Positions 1 to 7,371 of a stretch of 12,645 nt of DNA are shown piece by piece. The DNA is from an uncultured beta proteobacterium (GTDB lineage Bacteria; Pseudomonadota; Gammaproteobacteria; Burkholderiales; Burkholderiaceae_C). The stretch is from the NCBI GenBank assembly GCA_903914985.1, contig CAIWRE010000167.1, forward strand, positions 1 through 12,645. Reading direction: 5' to 3'. Under the pieces are notes generated by a model, which did not search any database, had not been told where the DNA came from, and saw nothing but the letters and a program-made list of their open reading frames with translations. Numbering within the stretch: position 1 is the stretch's first letter; each line of letters begins with the position of its first letter. The position numbers and the translations under genes are program-made.

Positions 1-168
1 GCCTTGTTTTTCATGCTGCGGGGTTCAAGCACCGGTCCGCGCCAATCGCGGCGCATGGCGCGAGCGCTCGCACTGCGTGTCGGGGTCTCGATTTTGCTGT
101 TTGCCGGAATTCTGTTGTCATGGAAGCTGGGCCTGATTCACCCGACTGGCATCCCTTCAGGAACTTAA
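1..168 (+). CDS. DUF2909 twin-transmembrane protein, 5' truncated
   Basis: The reading frame is open from the first base and ends at TAA 166-168, giving the last 55 residues of a small membrane protein. It opens with ALFFMLRG, has a basic stretch (PRQSRRMARA), then a hydrophobic helix (VGVSILLFAGILLSWKLG), and ends IHPTGIPSGT. The basic loop between two helices and the PTGIP tail match the DUF2909 'twin transmembrane protein' family, usually about 65-75 residues, so the first helix is probably off the window edge. The function of the family is unknown. In Burkholderiales it commonly sits beside cytochrome oxidase genes and upstream of SURF1-type assembly genes, which fits the convergent coxC here. 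Assignment by recall of the family pattern; the real start cannot be seen. Confidence 0.8.
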   Translation, partial: ALFFMLRGSSTGPRQSRRMARALALRVGVSILLFAGILLSWKLGLIHPTGIPSGT

Positions 169-194
169 GAAGCGTATACCCAACACGTCCAATG

Positions 195-222
195 AAAAAG
201 GCACCACAAGGTGCCTTTTTTC
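195..222. terminator. Bidirectional rho-independent terminator
   Basis: A perfect 6-bp stem GGCACC/GGTGCC (200-205 with 210-215) around a 4-base loop is flanked by five A on the left (195-199) and seven T on the right (216-222). It therefore reads as an intrinsic terminator on both strands. It lies between the converging DUF2909 gene (stop at 168) and coxC (stop at 239), and would end both transcripts. Confidence 0.9.
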
Positions 223-238
223 TTTCGCGAGGCGCCGT

Positions 239-1120
239 TTACATCCAGTAAACCAAAATGTACAGACCCAGCCACACCACGTCCACAAAGTGCCAGTACC
301 AGGCAGCACCTTCAAAACCGAAATGGCGGTCCGCCGAGAAATGGCCATTTTGCAAACGCAAAGTCGTCGCCAGCAACATCAGCATACCCACGAACACGTG
401 AAAGCCGTGAAAGCCCGTCAGCATGAAAAAGGTCGATCCGTAAATTCCGGAGCTGAGCTTGAGGTTGTACTCTGTGTAAGCGTGGTAGTACTCATATCCC
501 TGCACAAACAGGAAGGTCACACCCAACAGCACGGTCAGCCACATGAATGCGACGGTCTTGCTGCGGTTGCTGTCCAACAAAGCGTGGTGCGCAATGGTCA
601 AGGTGACGCCGGAAGTCAGCAGCAAAGCGGTATTTATGGTTGGCAGCCAAAACGGGCCCATGGTGGTGAATGGCTCCACGATGCCGGCCGGCGAACCCGT
701 CACACCAGCTGCCAAACTGGGCCATACCGCCTTGAAGTCGGGCCACAAAAGCGCGTTGTCCAGGCTGCCCAGCGCAGGCACGGAATGGGCACGACCCCAC
801 CACAATGCACTGAAAAACGCGCCGAAAAACATCACTTCCGAGAAAATAAACCAGCTCATGCTCCAGCGGAAGGACAAGTCGATCTTGCGACCATACTGAC
901 CACCTTCGCTCTCGGCAATGGCATCGCCAAACCACTGGTACAAGACACCGAGCCAAAAAGCCAAACCAAATGCCAGAGCGTATTTACCCCATTCAGCGCC
1001 ATTGATCCACTGGCTGGCACCCATGATCACAAACAGCAGGCCGAAAGCAGCCATCGCTGGATGACGTGACGGTCCCGGGACAAAGTAGTACGGTGTGGTT
1101 CCGTGTGCGCTTGTACTCAT
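239..1120 (-). CDS. coxC: Cytochrome c oxidase subunit III
   Basis: Subunit III of the aa3-type oxidase in the inner membrane. It carries no redox centre; in studied homologues it supports proton uptake and stability of subunit I. The 293-residue protein is full length for a seven-helix subunit III. Visible family marks are the N-terminal YYFVPGPSRHP, WSMSWFIFSEVMFFGAFF with the conserved membrane Glu at residue 95, TGFHGFHVFVG (residues 235-245) and the C-terminal WYWHFVDVVWLGLYILVYW. The residue 108-150 segment is the longer loop seen in many proteobacterial versions. The ATG at 1120 has GGAG eight bases upstream. It is the last gene of the cluster, 59 bases after the DUF2970 gene, and runs into the terminator at 195-222. 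Confidence 0.97.
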   Translation of the reverse strand: MSTSAHGTTPYYFVPGPSRHPAMAAFGLLFVIMGASQWINGAEWGKYALAFGLAFWLGVLYQWFGDAIAESEGGQYGRKIDLSFRWSMSWFIFSEVMFFGAFFSALWWGRAHSVPALGSLDNALLWPDFKAVWPSLAAGVTGSPAGIVEPFTTMGPFWLPTINTALLLTSGVTLTIAHHALLDSNRSKTVAFMWLTVLLGVTFLFVQGYEYYHAYTEYNLKLSSGIYGSTFFMLTGFHGFHVFVGMLMLLATTLRLQNGHFSADRHFGFEGAAWYWHFVDVVWLGLYILVYWM

Positions 1121-1179
1121 TTCAACTCCATTTTTCCGAATACGTTTCTAAACCTCTTCAGCACCGCACAGGCAGCGCT

Positions 1180-1395
1180 TTATTTTCCAACGACCCATGT
1201 AGCCAAACCAATCAACCCAACCACTAGCAGCAATCCGCCAATCAACCCGACGGCCACGACATGCATAGGATTGACCTTCGCCAAATCTTCTTCATAGCCT
1301 GCTCGGCTGCGAATGCCCAGAAACGACCAGGCAACCAACTTCACGCTACGCAGAAAAGACGACGTTGGCACTTGATGTTTTTCCTGCCCCATCAT
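1180..1395 (-). CDS. DUF2970 small membrane protein
   Basis: A 71-residue protein: a soluble N-terminal half (SFLRSVKLVAWSFLGIRSRAGYEEDLAKVNP) followed by one hydrophobic helix near residues 45-68 and a short WVVGK tail. The WSFLGIR...Y..D..K.NP pattern is the DUF2970 signature. Function is unknown; the family is recurrently placed between ctaG and coxC in betaproteobacteria, so a role in oxidase assembly or stability is inferred from context only. The first ATG (1395-1393) overlaps the ctaG TGA in the sequence ATGA, which indicates translational coupling to ctaG. A second ATG follows immediately, so the true start could be one codon later. Confidence 0.87.
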   Translation of the reverse strand: MMGQEKHQVPTSSFLRSVKLVAWSFLGIRSRAGYEEDLAKVNPMHVVAVGLIGGLLLVVGLIGLATWVVGK

Positions 1396-1991
1396 GTACC
1401 GCTCAATGCCACACTTCCCGTTTGCAATTGCGCAACAGGTGCGGCAGGCGTCTGACCACCCACCTCAAAAAAAGTGTACGACAGCGTGATCGTGCGCACG
1501 TCTTTGGACAGCTTCGGGTCGATCACAAATGCAACGGGCCAGGACTTTTTCTCGCCAGGCTCCAGCGTGTACTGGTTAAAGCAAAAGCATTCCACCTTGT
1601 TGAAATGGGCGGCCGCCTGCTGGGGTGCATAGCTTGGAATGGCTTGCGCAGACATGCGGCGGTTTTGCACGTTTTGAAACTCGTACATCACCGTGGTCAA
1701 CTCACCGGGGTGCACCTGAACCGAGCGCTGGGCCGGTTTGAAATCCCAAGGGCCGTTGGCATTCGCATCAAATTCCACCGTGATCGTGCGTGACGCATCA
1801 ATCTGCGTGTTTTGCGCCGCCACCGGCTTTGCACCAGCCACCACCTGCTCATTCAAGGCCAACACATTGAGGCCCGTCATTTCACAAATCGCACGATATA
1901 GCGGCACCAGCGCATAGCCAAAGGCGAACATCATGCTGACCACCACGGCCAACTTGCCCACCATTTGGAAATTTGCGCGCTGAAGATTCAT
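1392..1991 (-). CDS. ctaG: Cytochrome c oxidase assembly protein CtaG (Cox11)
   Basis: A membrane-anchored copper chaperone that delivers copper to the CuB site of subunit I. The 199-residue form has one N-terminal helix (residues 10-30, VGKLAVVVSMMFAFGYALVP) followed by YRAICEMTG with the conserved Cys36, then an exported immunoglobulin-like domain. The copper-binding CFCF motif is at residues 135-138 (Cys135, Cys137) in VECFCFNQYTLEPGE, followed by PVAFVIDP and the ITLSYTFFEV strand. The position just before PV, often Met in the family, is Trp here (SWPVAF). I chose ATG 1991 because the open frame further upstream overlaps the 37-residue gene and lacks Cox11 character. The start lies seven bases after that gene's stop and has no clear Shine-Dalgarno, suggesting translational coupling. 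Confidence 0.96.
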   Translation of the reverse strand: MNLQRANFQMVGKLAVVVSMMFAFGYALVPLYRAICEMTGLNVLALNEQVVAGAKPVAAQNTQIDASRTITVEFDANANGPWDFKPAQRSVQVHPGELTTVMYEFQNVQNRRMSAQAIPSYAPQQAAAHFNKVECFCFNQYTLEPGEKKSWPVAFVIDPKLSKDVRTITLSYTFFEVGGQTPAAPVAQLQTGSVALSGT

Positions 1992-1998
1992 GGCGGAA

Positions 1999-2112
1999 TC
2001 AGACGCCCAGCACAGCCAGCTTGAACACAAATCCGCCGCAAAACGCAATTGCCACTGACACCAGAATCAGCGCGAGCTTGAGATTTGACTTCTTTTGTGC
2101 AGGCGTCGTCAT
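1999..2112 (-). CDS. Cytochrome oxidase small assembly protein, 37 aa
   Basis: A very short ORF fills the gap between coxA and ctaG. It starts at ATG 2112-2110 with AGGA about eight bases upstream and stops at TGA 2001-1999. The product starts MTTPAQKKSNLKLAL, continues as a hydrophobic helix (ILVSVAIAFCGGFVFK), and ends LAVLGV. A short charged N-terminus plus one membrane helix is the plan of the 'cytochrome oxidase small assembly protein' commonly annotated at this place in Burkholderiales. The spacing (30 bases after coxA, 7 bases before ctaG) and the ribosome site argue for a real gene. The role is inferred from position; nothing in the sequence reveals a mechanism. It is short enough to be missed by automated calling. 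Confidence 0.8.
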   Translation of the reverse strand: MTTPAQKKSNLKLALILVSVAIAFCGGFVFKLAVLGV

Positions 2113-2130
2113 AGAGATCCTAAAGTCACA

Positions 2131-2143
2131 AGCCGTTACGGCT
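2131..2143 (-). other. Small stem-loop at the coxA 3' end
   Basis: AGCCG/CGGCT form a perfect 5-bp stem around a 3-base loop immediately after the coxA stop codon (2145-2143). The right arm can alternatively pair with GCC at 2146-2148. There is no U-tract, so it is not an intrinsic terminator. It could be a 3' processing or stability hairpin between coxA and the downstream assembly genes. Confidence 0.35.
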
Positions 2144-3771
2144 TAGCCAATCACCTTGTTGGCAGCAGCATTCAACTTGGGAGGCGTCTCAAAGGTATGG
2201 AAAGGCGCTGGCGAGGGAACTTCCCACTCCAGACCTTCGGCCGATTCCCAGGGGCTTTGGGCGGCTTTCGCACCCTGGCCGCGCATGGTGGGAAGCACCA
2301 CAAACAAGAAGAAGTAAACCTGTGCAAAACCGAAGGCAAAGCCACCGACTGTCGCGATCGCATTGAAGTCCGCGAACTGCATGGGGTAGTCGGCATAGCG
2401 GCGAGGCATACCGGCCAGACCCAAGAAGTGCATGGGGAAGAAGGTCACGTTGAACGCGATCAGCGACCACCAGAAGTGGATCTTGCCGCGTGTTTCGTTG
2501 TACATCACGCCAGTCCACTTGGGGCTCCAGTAGTAATAACCGGCAAACATGGCATACAAAGAGCCCGCCACCAGCACATAGTGGAAGTGAGCGACCACGT
2601 AGTAGGTGTCATGAATTTGGATGTCGATGGGCGCCATGGCCAGAATCAGACCGGTGAAGCCACCCATCGTGAACACGAAGATAAAGCCCACTGCGAACAG
2701 CATAGGCGTCTCAAACGTCATGGACCCTTGCCACATGGTGGCGATCCAGTTGAATATCTTCACCGCAGTAGGCACTGCGATCAACATCGTGGCGTACATG
2801 AAGAACAACTGTCCGGTGACCGGCATGCCCGACGTGAACATGTGGTGGGCCCACACGATGAACGACAGAATCGCGATGCTGGAGGTTGCGTACACCATGG
2901 ACGCGTAGCCGAACAGCTTCTTGCGGGCAAAGGTGGGAACCACGTGACTGATGATGCCGAAGGCCGGCAAAATCATGATGTACACCTCGGGGTGTCCGAA
3001 GAACCAGAAAATGTGCTGGTACATCACGGGGTCACCGCCACCGGCGGGGTTGAAGAAGCTGGTGCCGAAGTGGCGGTCCGTCAGCGTCATGGTGATGGCA
3101 CCTGCCAACACGGGCATCACCGCAATCAGCAAGTAGGCAGTGATCAACCAGGTCCAGGCGAACATGGGCATCTTCATCAGGGTCATGCCAGGCGCGCGCA
3201 TGTTCAAGATGGTGACGATGATGTTGATCGAACCCATGATGGACGAAGCGCCCAAAATGTGCAGCGCAAAAATACCGGCGTCCATGCTGGGGCCCATTTG
3301 CAGGGTCAGCGGGGCATACAGCGTCCAGCCCGCGGCAGGTGCGCCACCCGGCATGAAGAACGAGCTCACGATCATCAGCGCCGCAGGAATCATCAGCCAG
3401 AAGCTGAAGTTGTTCATACGGGCAAACGCCATGTCAGACGCGCCGATTTGCAGCGGGATCATCCAGTTTGCAAAGCCCACAAAGGCCGGCATGATGGCGC
3501 CAAACACCATGATCAGTCCATGCATGGTGGTGAGCTGGTTGAACAACTCAGGGTTGACCAGTTGCAGACCCGGCTGGAACAATTCAGCACGGATGACGAG
3601 CGCCAAAACACCGCCAATCATCAGCATCGCGAAAGCGAAGAGCAAATACAGTGTGCCGATGTCTTTGTGGTTGGTGGCAAACACCCAACGGCGCCATCCG
3701 GTGGGAGCGTGGTGATCGTGGTCGTCGTGGTGTGCATGACCGTGATCATGGTGGTCTAAAACAGCGCTCAT
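2143..3771 (-). CDS. coxA: Cytochrome c oxidase subunit I (aa3-type, catalytic)
   Basis: The heme a/heme a3-CuB subunit that reduces O2 to water and pumps protons in the inner membrane. At 542 residues it is full length. Visible ligands are His84 (heme a, TMHGLIM), His260 with Tyr264 in GHPEVYI (CuB and cross-linked Tyr), His309/His310 (CuB), His395 (heme a3) and His397 (heme a) in [14 protein letters not shown]-channel residues Asn102, Asp113 and Asn120/121, and Glu262 are present, as is K-channel Lys338, so it is a type A1 pump. His387-Asp388 form the subunit I part of the Mg site. Residues 7-21 hold nine His among Asp/Gly/Ala, a cytoplasmic tail that could bind metal. The ATG at 3771 is set by AAGGAAG five bases upstream. 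It lies 55 bases after coxB and is clearly cotranscribed. Confidence 0.99.
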   Translation of the reverse strand: MSAVLDHHDHGHAHHDDHDHHAPTGWRRWVFATNHKDIGTLYLLFAFAMLMIGGVLALVIRAELFQPGLQLVNPELFNQLTTMHGLIMVFGAIMPAFVGFANWMIPLQIGASDMAFARMNNFSFWLMIPAALMIVSSFFMPGGAPAAGWTLYAPLTLQMGPSMDAGIFALHILGASSIMGSINIIVTILNMRAPGMTLMKMPMFAWTWLITAYLLIAVMPVLAGAITMTLTDRHFGTSFFNPAGGGDPVMYQHIFWFFGHPEVYIMILPAFGIISHVVPTFARKKLFGYASMVYATSSIAILSFIVWAHHMFTSGMPVTGQLFFMYATMLIAVPTAVKIFNWIATMWQGSMTFETPMLFAVGFIFVFTMGGFTGLILAMAPIDIQIHDTYYVVAHFHYVLVAGSLYAMFAGYYYWSPKWTGVMYNETRGKIHFWWSLIAFNVTFFPMHFLGLAGMPRRYADYPMQFADFNAIATVGGFAFGFAQVYFFLFVVLPTMRGQGAKAAQSPWESAEGLEWEVPSPAPFHTFETPPKLNAAANKVIG

Positions 3772-3826
3772 ACGAACTTCCTTTTCACTTTTCTTAAATC
3801 AATTTGCAAGCCACGGCCAGGGCGCT

Positions 3827-5011
3827 TTATTTGCGCAAGGCAGCCACATCCGAGGGCTGCACGATCTGTCCGGTCTTGTTGGACCAATGGTTTTTGGTGA
3901 AGCTGATCACTGCAGCAATATCCGTGTTGCTCAGTGCTTTCCACGCAGGCATCGCGCCATTGTTTTGACCGTTCAGCAAAACCATGATCTGTTTGGACTT
4001 GTCGGCATCCAGCACCACTGCAGCGGCGTCCAAAGGCTTTACCGCACCGCCGCCTTTGCCATTGGCCTGGTGGCATGCCACGCAGTTTTGGGCATAGACC
4101 TTCTCACCGCGCTTGGTGATGTCGTCCAAGGTCCACACCTTGGTTGGGTCGTCCGCCAAAGCGGCCATTTTCTTTTGCTCAGTGGAAACCCACTTGGTGT
4201 AATCCTCCGCCGACACGACTTTGACGTGGATGGGCATGTAGGAATGCTCTTTGCCGCACAGCTGAGAGCACTGGCCGTAATAGTCACCGATTTTTTCAGC
4301 GCGGAACCAGGTGTCACGCACAAACCCGGGAATGGCAGCTTGCTGAATCCCGAACGCCGGCACCATGAAGGCGTGAATCACGTCATTGGCGGTGGTAATC
4401 AGGCGAACCTTCTGATCCACAGGGACCACAAGAGGGTTGTCAACTTTGAGCAAGTAGTTGTCAACGTCTTCGCCCTTCTTGGGGCCGCCGTTGTTGGACA
4501 TTTCGCGTTGAGCCGCATCGATGGTGGACAAAAAGCCGATGCCTTCGCCTTCGCCTTTGAGGTAGTCATAACCCCATTTCCACTGCATGCCGGTGACCTT
4601 GATGGTCAAATCGGCATTGGTCGTGTCTTTCATGGCCACCACGGACTTGGTCGCAGGCAGCGCCATCAAAATCACGATGACGAAAGGAATCACTGTCCAA
4701 ATAATTTCCACCGTCACCGACTCATGGAAGGTAGCCGCTTTGTGGCCCACCGATTTGCGATGCTTCCAGATGGAATAGAACATGACGCTGAACACAGCGA
4801 CGAAGATCACTGCACACAAAATAAGCATGAACCAGTGCAGCCATTGCTGATCCCGTGCGACAGAGGTGACGGGCGGGTACAAATTCAGCTGGTTGACGGC
4901 AGGGCCACCGGGCAAGTCGTTAACCGCATGCGCCAAATTGATACCGGCGCTGGCAAACCACAGGGTGGCGATGGCCAACATTGAAGCCAGATTTTTCCAA
5001 ATGCTCTTCAT
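3827..5011 (-). CDS. coxB: Cytochrome c oxidase subunit II with fused cytochrome c domain
   Basis: Accepts electrons from cytochrome c at the CuA centre and passes them to heme a. The 394-residue precursor has a signal sequence ending near AHA (residue 29), two membrane helices (about 58-80 and 103-122), a periplasmic cupredoxin domain and a C-terminal cytochrome c domain. CuA ligands are His213, Cys248, Cys252, His256 and Met259 in CSQLCGKEHSYMP. The heme c site is CVACH (Cys310, Cys313, His314) with Met354 as likely axial ligand (NNGAMPAW). Position 250 in the CuA loop is Gln where Glu is usual. The open frame continues upstream to 5389, but ATG 5011 (MKSIWKNLASML) gives a proper signal peptide and has GAAAGTG upstream, so I use it. 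It is the first gene of the oxidase cluster. Confidence 0.97.
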   Translation of the reverse strand: MKSIWKNLASMLAIATLWFASAGINLAHAVNDLPGGPAVNQLNLYPPVTSVARDQQWLHWFMLILCAVIFVAVFSVMFYSIWKHRKSVGHKAATFHESVTVEIIWTVIPFVIVILMALPATKSVVAMKDTTNADLTIKVTGMQWKWGYDYLKGEGEGIGFLSTIDAAQREMSNNGGPKKGEDVDNYLLKVDNPLVVPVDQKVRLITTANDVIHAFMVPAFGIQQAAIPGFVRDTWFRAEKIGDYYGQCSQLCGKEHSYMPIHVKVVSAEDYTKWVSTEQKKMAALADDPTKVWTLDDITKRGEKVYAQNCVACHQANGKGGGAVKPLDAAAVVLDADKSKQIMVLLNGQNNGAMPAWKALSNTDIAAVISFTKNHWSNKTGQIVQPSDVAALRK

Positions 5012-5079
5012 CGTATTCACTTTCAATGCCTCAAAGTATGCAAACCCAGTAACAAAAGCCGTCTGAACCTTAGCCAATG

Positions 5080-5085
5080 ATTGTA
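5080..5085 (-). promoter_or_regulatory. coxB: Candidate -10 element for the cox cluster
   Basis: On the minus strand TACAAT (5085-5080) lies about 68 bases before the coxB ATG, in the 130-base gap after the BioC-like gene. This is a good sigma-70 -10 box, but I see no matching -35 hexamer at 15-18 bases, so an activator or extra upstream element would be needed. No other -10 this good was noticed in the gap. Confidence 0.35.
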
Positions 5086-5141
5086 GCCCAACGGGTTTGC
5101 CAGATTGCCCCTTGTGCCTTGAGCCGAGCAGCCTAGAAAGG

Positions 5142-6080
5142 CTATGCGGACGACTCATCAGGGCCCGTGCGGCTGTTTTTTCGCAATGCGGTACGGAAGT
5201 CATCCAAGGACACGCTGGTTTGCGGCCGCACATCGATGCGAGGATGCGGTTTGAAGGCGTGGCCATAAATAATTTCAAATTGCAGTCGCAGTCGCCCGGC
5301 GTTTTCAGGGTCTGCCAAACGCCGCGTGATGCCGGCCTGCAAATCCGCATGCCAACGGCGGCCACGCAGTCCGGCAAAACGCTGTCCATGCAAATTGCGC
5401 CCCAGCCCGCGTAGTTCTGACAACAGATGGGTGGCGGACGAAAAAGTCAGCGTAATGCGCTCCATGTCCATCACCGGCTCAGCAAAACCAGCTTGCACCA
5501 GCATGTCTCCCCAATCGTGCATGTCGGTGAACTCGTGGGAGGGTGCAGGCCAGCCCAACTCGGCGTACAAAGAACGCAACTCGCGCAGAGTGTCTGGTCC
5601 AAAACAGGAAAACATCAGAAATCCATCAGATTCCAACAGGCTGTGCCAGCGCGCGATTAGCGACTGCGGATCTGCGGCCATGTGCAAAGCCATATTCGCC
5701 CACAGCATCTGAACGGGCGACTCGGGTGTCTCAAAGTGCAAAGCTAGACCGCGCCAGCGGCGCACATCCCACCAGGGCGCAGACATGGCACGACGCACGG
5801 TTGACACGGCCTGTTGCGGACTTTGAGCAACAAAACACTCGGACTGCGGGTAGCGTTTTGCCAGCTGGGCGTGTATGTCCAAGCCGCCACGCAGCGGCTC
5901 CCAATGCATCCAGCGCTCGGGTTTTTTGACAATCCATTGGAGCCGCTCCTCCATCCGACGGGCGACTTCTTCGTGCAACCACGGGGAGGATGCCGTGGAG
6001 GCCGCGGCAGCCAAATTTTCCCAGCGCGCGGCAGCAATGGCGTCGATGGTGGGTGGGCGCTGAGGGGGAAGTGGGGGCAT
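5142..6080 (-). CDS. BioC-like methyltransferase with degraded SAM motif
   Basis: A 312-residue protein of the methyltransferase-11/BioC-like group. BioC methylates malonyl-ACP to begin biotin synthesis. The later motifs are clear: MLWANMALHMAADP (125-138), LLESDGFLMFSCFGPDTLRELR (148-169), FTDMHDWGDMLVQAGFAEPVMDMERI (184-209), and the C-terminal FEIIYGHAFKP (268-278) typical of this subfamily. The place of the glycine-rich SAM loop (residues 57-68, WMHWEPLRGGLD) lacks the GxGxG pattern, and the expected ribose-binding acidic residue near residue 83-86 (FVAQ) is missing. Biotin synthesis is therefore uncertain; it may be a divergent enzyme or a non-catalytic relative. ATG 6080 is preferred over an upstream in-frame TTG at 6095. 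It is divergent from comF, with 55 bases between starts, and no biotin gene is adjacent. Confidence 0.8.
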   Translation of the reverse strand: MPPLPPQRPPTIDAIAAARWENLAAAASTASSPWLHEEVARRMEERLQWIVKKPERWMHWEPLRGGLDIHAQLAKRYPQSECFVAQSPQQAVSTVRRAMSAPWWDVRRWRGLALHFETPESPVQMLWANMALHMAADPQSLIARWHSLLESDGFLMFSCFGPDTLRELRSLYAELGWPAPSHEFTDMHDWGDMLVQAGFAEPVMDMERITLTFSSATHLLSELRGLGRNLHGQRFAGLRGRRWHADLQAGITRRLADPENAGRLRLQFEIIYGHAFKPHPRIDVRPQTSVSLDDFRTALRKNSRTGPDESSA

Positions 6081-6135
6081 AGAAAGCGTCCGCAATCAAT
6101 GCGGTAGGCGAGGCAAAGCGCAGTATATTGGCTGC

Positions 6136-6840
6136 ATGCCATGGCCTTGGTTTCAACAGCTTGCCCTGCGCCTGCCCAGCCAGTGCGCTGTTTGCCATGC
6201 CTGGCCAAGTGCCCCGGCGTGCGAGGCCTGTGTGCAGCTGTTCGCACAACCCTGTGCCCGTTGTCGTCGCTGTGCCCTGCCGGTTTCTGCGGGTCAAACA
6301 CTGTGCGGTGTTTGCGTCACTACAGACAGCACCTTGGATGCCGCGCTGGCGGCAGTGCCCTATGCCTATCCCTGGTCCGGCTTGGTGCTGGAGTTCAAGT
6401 TTGCCCAGCATCCCGGCTGGGCGCGCAGCATGGCACTCTTGATGCGCAGCGCGCCGTGGGTCGAGCCTGCGCTGGAGTCTGCCGACCTGGTGCTACCCAT
6501 GCCACTGTCTTGCGAACGCCTGCAAGAGCGGGGGTTCAACCAGGCCTTGTTGCTGGCCAGGGCCTTGATTCCCCGAAAAACTGAGGCACACCTGCTGCTG
6601 CGAATTCGCGATACGCCACCGCAGAGCAGTCTGTCACGCGCAGCCCGGCTGCAAAACGTACAAAAAGCATTTGCGCTGGAGCCCCTGCACCACGCGGCGG
6701 TGCTTGGTAAGCGTATCGTGCTGGTGGATGACGTCATGACCAGCGGCGCGTCCTTGAGTGCGGCGGCGCAATGCTTGCGAAACGCGGGCGCGGCGCATAT
6801 CACGGCACTGGTATTTGCCCGGGCCGAGCGCGCCGCGTGA
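6136..6840 (+). CDS. comF: ComF-family phosphoribosyltransferase-like protein
   Basis: A 234-residue protein with the two-part ComF plan. The N-terminal region has nine Cys (17, 20, 29, 32, 40, 43, 46, 57, 60) arranged as CxxC pairs, a likely zinc-binding double-zinc-ribbon. The C-terminal half is a type I phosphoribosyltransferase fold: PMPLSCERLQERGFNQALLLARAL (121-144) and the PRPP-binding loop IVLVDDVMTSGASL (194-207). In competent bacteria ComF acts in cytoplasmic handling of imported single-stranded DNA; in E. coli the homologue is GntX. Which role applies here cannot be seen. The start at ATG 6136 has no strong Shine-Dalgarno. trmL follows after 39 bases on the same strand and may be cotranscribed. 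Confidence 0.92.
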   Translation: MPWPWFQQLALRLPSQCAVCHAWPSAPACEACVQLFAQPCARCRRCALPVSAGQTLCGVCVTTDSTLDAALAAVPYAYPWSGLVLEFKFAQHPGWARSMALLMRSAPWVEPALESADLVLPMPLSCERLQERGFNQALLLARALIPRKTEAHLLLRIRDTPPQSSLSRAARLQNVQKAFALEPLHHAAVLGKRIVLVDDVMTSGASLSAAAQCLRNAGAAHITALVFARAERAA

Positions 6841-6879
6841 ACGCCCCCGTGGGGTTTACCGGGCGGCGACAATCGACCC

Positions 6880-7371
6880 ATGTTTCACATTGTTTTGGTC
6901 GAACCCGAAATCCCGCCCAACACGGGCAACGTCATCCGCCTGGCCGCCAACACTGGCTGCAACTTGCACCTGGTAGAGCCGCTGGGCTTTTCGATGGACG
7001 ACAAGCACATGCGACGCGCCGGTTTGGATTACCACGAATACGCCACACTGCAACGGCACGCGAGCTGGGAGGCATTTCTTGAAACCGCGTGCCCCAACCC
7101 GCAGCGGATGTTCACGCTCACCACGCGGGGCACCCGCAGCCCCTACGAATCATCTTTTCTACCCGGCGACTGGTTGGTATTTGGCTCGGAGACCAAGGGC
7201 ATTTCGGACGCGGTGCGCTCCTCGTTTGGACCAGGCCAAAGCCTGAAACTGCCGATGCTGCCCGGTCAGCGCAGTTTGAATCTGTCCAATGCAGTGGCAG
7301 TCACCGTGTTTGAGGCCTGGCGGCAAAACGGTTTTGCCGCCGCTGCCTCCTCTACCAAACCTCAGGCGTAG
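6880..7371 (+). CDS. trmL: tRNA (cytidine(34)-2'-O)-methyltransferase TrmL
   Basis: A SPOUT-class enzyme that 2'-O-methylates the wobble base of certain leucine tRNAs using SAM. The 163-residue product is normal for the family and has all three knot motifs: PEIPPNTGNVIRLAANTG (9-26) with Asn14 and Arg20, LVFGSETKGI (99-108) with Glu104, and LPGQRSLNLSNAVAVTVFEAWRQ (127-149) with Ser132 and Asn134. The ATG at 6880 is followed at once by the core strand FHIVLVEP, so no earlier start is needed, although no good ribosome site precedes it. The gene follows comF. Its last ten bases overlap the end of the MaoC-type gene on the other strand; I see no terminator at that junction. Confidence 0.96.
   Translation: MFHIVLVEPEIPPNTGNVIRLAANTGCNLHLVEPLGFSMDDKHMRRAGLDYHEYATLQRHASWEAFLETACPNPQRMFTLTTRGTRSPYESSFLPGDWLVFGSETKGISDAVRSSFGPGQSLKLPMLPGQRSLNLSNAVAVTVFEAWRQNGFAAAASSTKPQA

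Noticed and set aside
290..1069. A 259-residue plus-strand ORF antisense to coxC
   Set aside because: Gln/His-rich low-information sequence without motifs, fully within coxC.
2095..3759. A 554-residue plus-strand ORF antisense to coxA
   Set aside because: It mirrors the full coxA gene, is rich in His, Arg and Gln with no domain pattern, and arises from the codon bias of the opposite strand. CoxA has every expected catalytic residue.
3887..4984. A 365-residue plus-strand ORF antisense to coxB
   Set aside because: No recognisable motif, lies wholly inside the certain coxB gene, and has composition typical of a bias-driven antisense frame.
5130..5143. Hairpin AGCCT/AGGCT as terminator of the BioC-like gene
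   Set aside because: Only a 5-bp stem overlapping the stop codon, with no U-tract on either side.
5012..5389. Upstream extension of coxB to 5389
   Set aside because: The added residues overlap the BioC-like gene, lack family character, and would bury the clear signal peptide that begins at ATG 5011.
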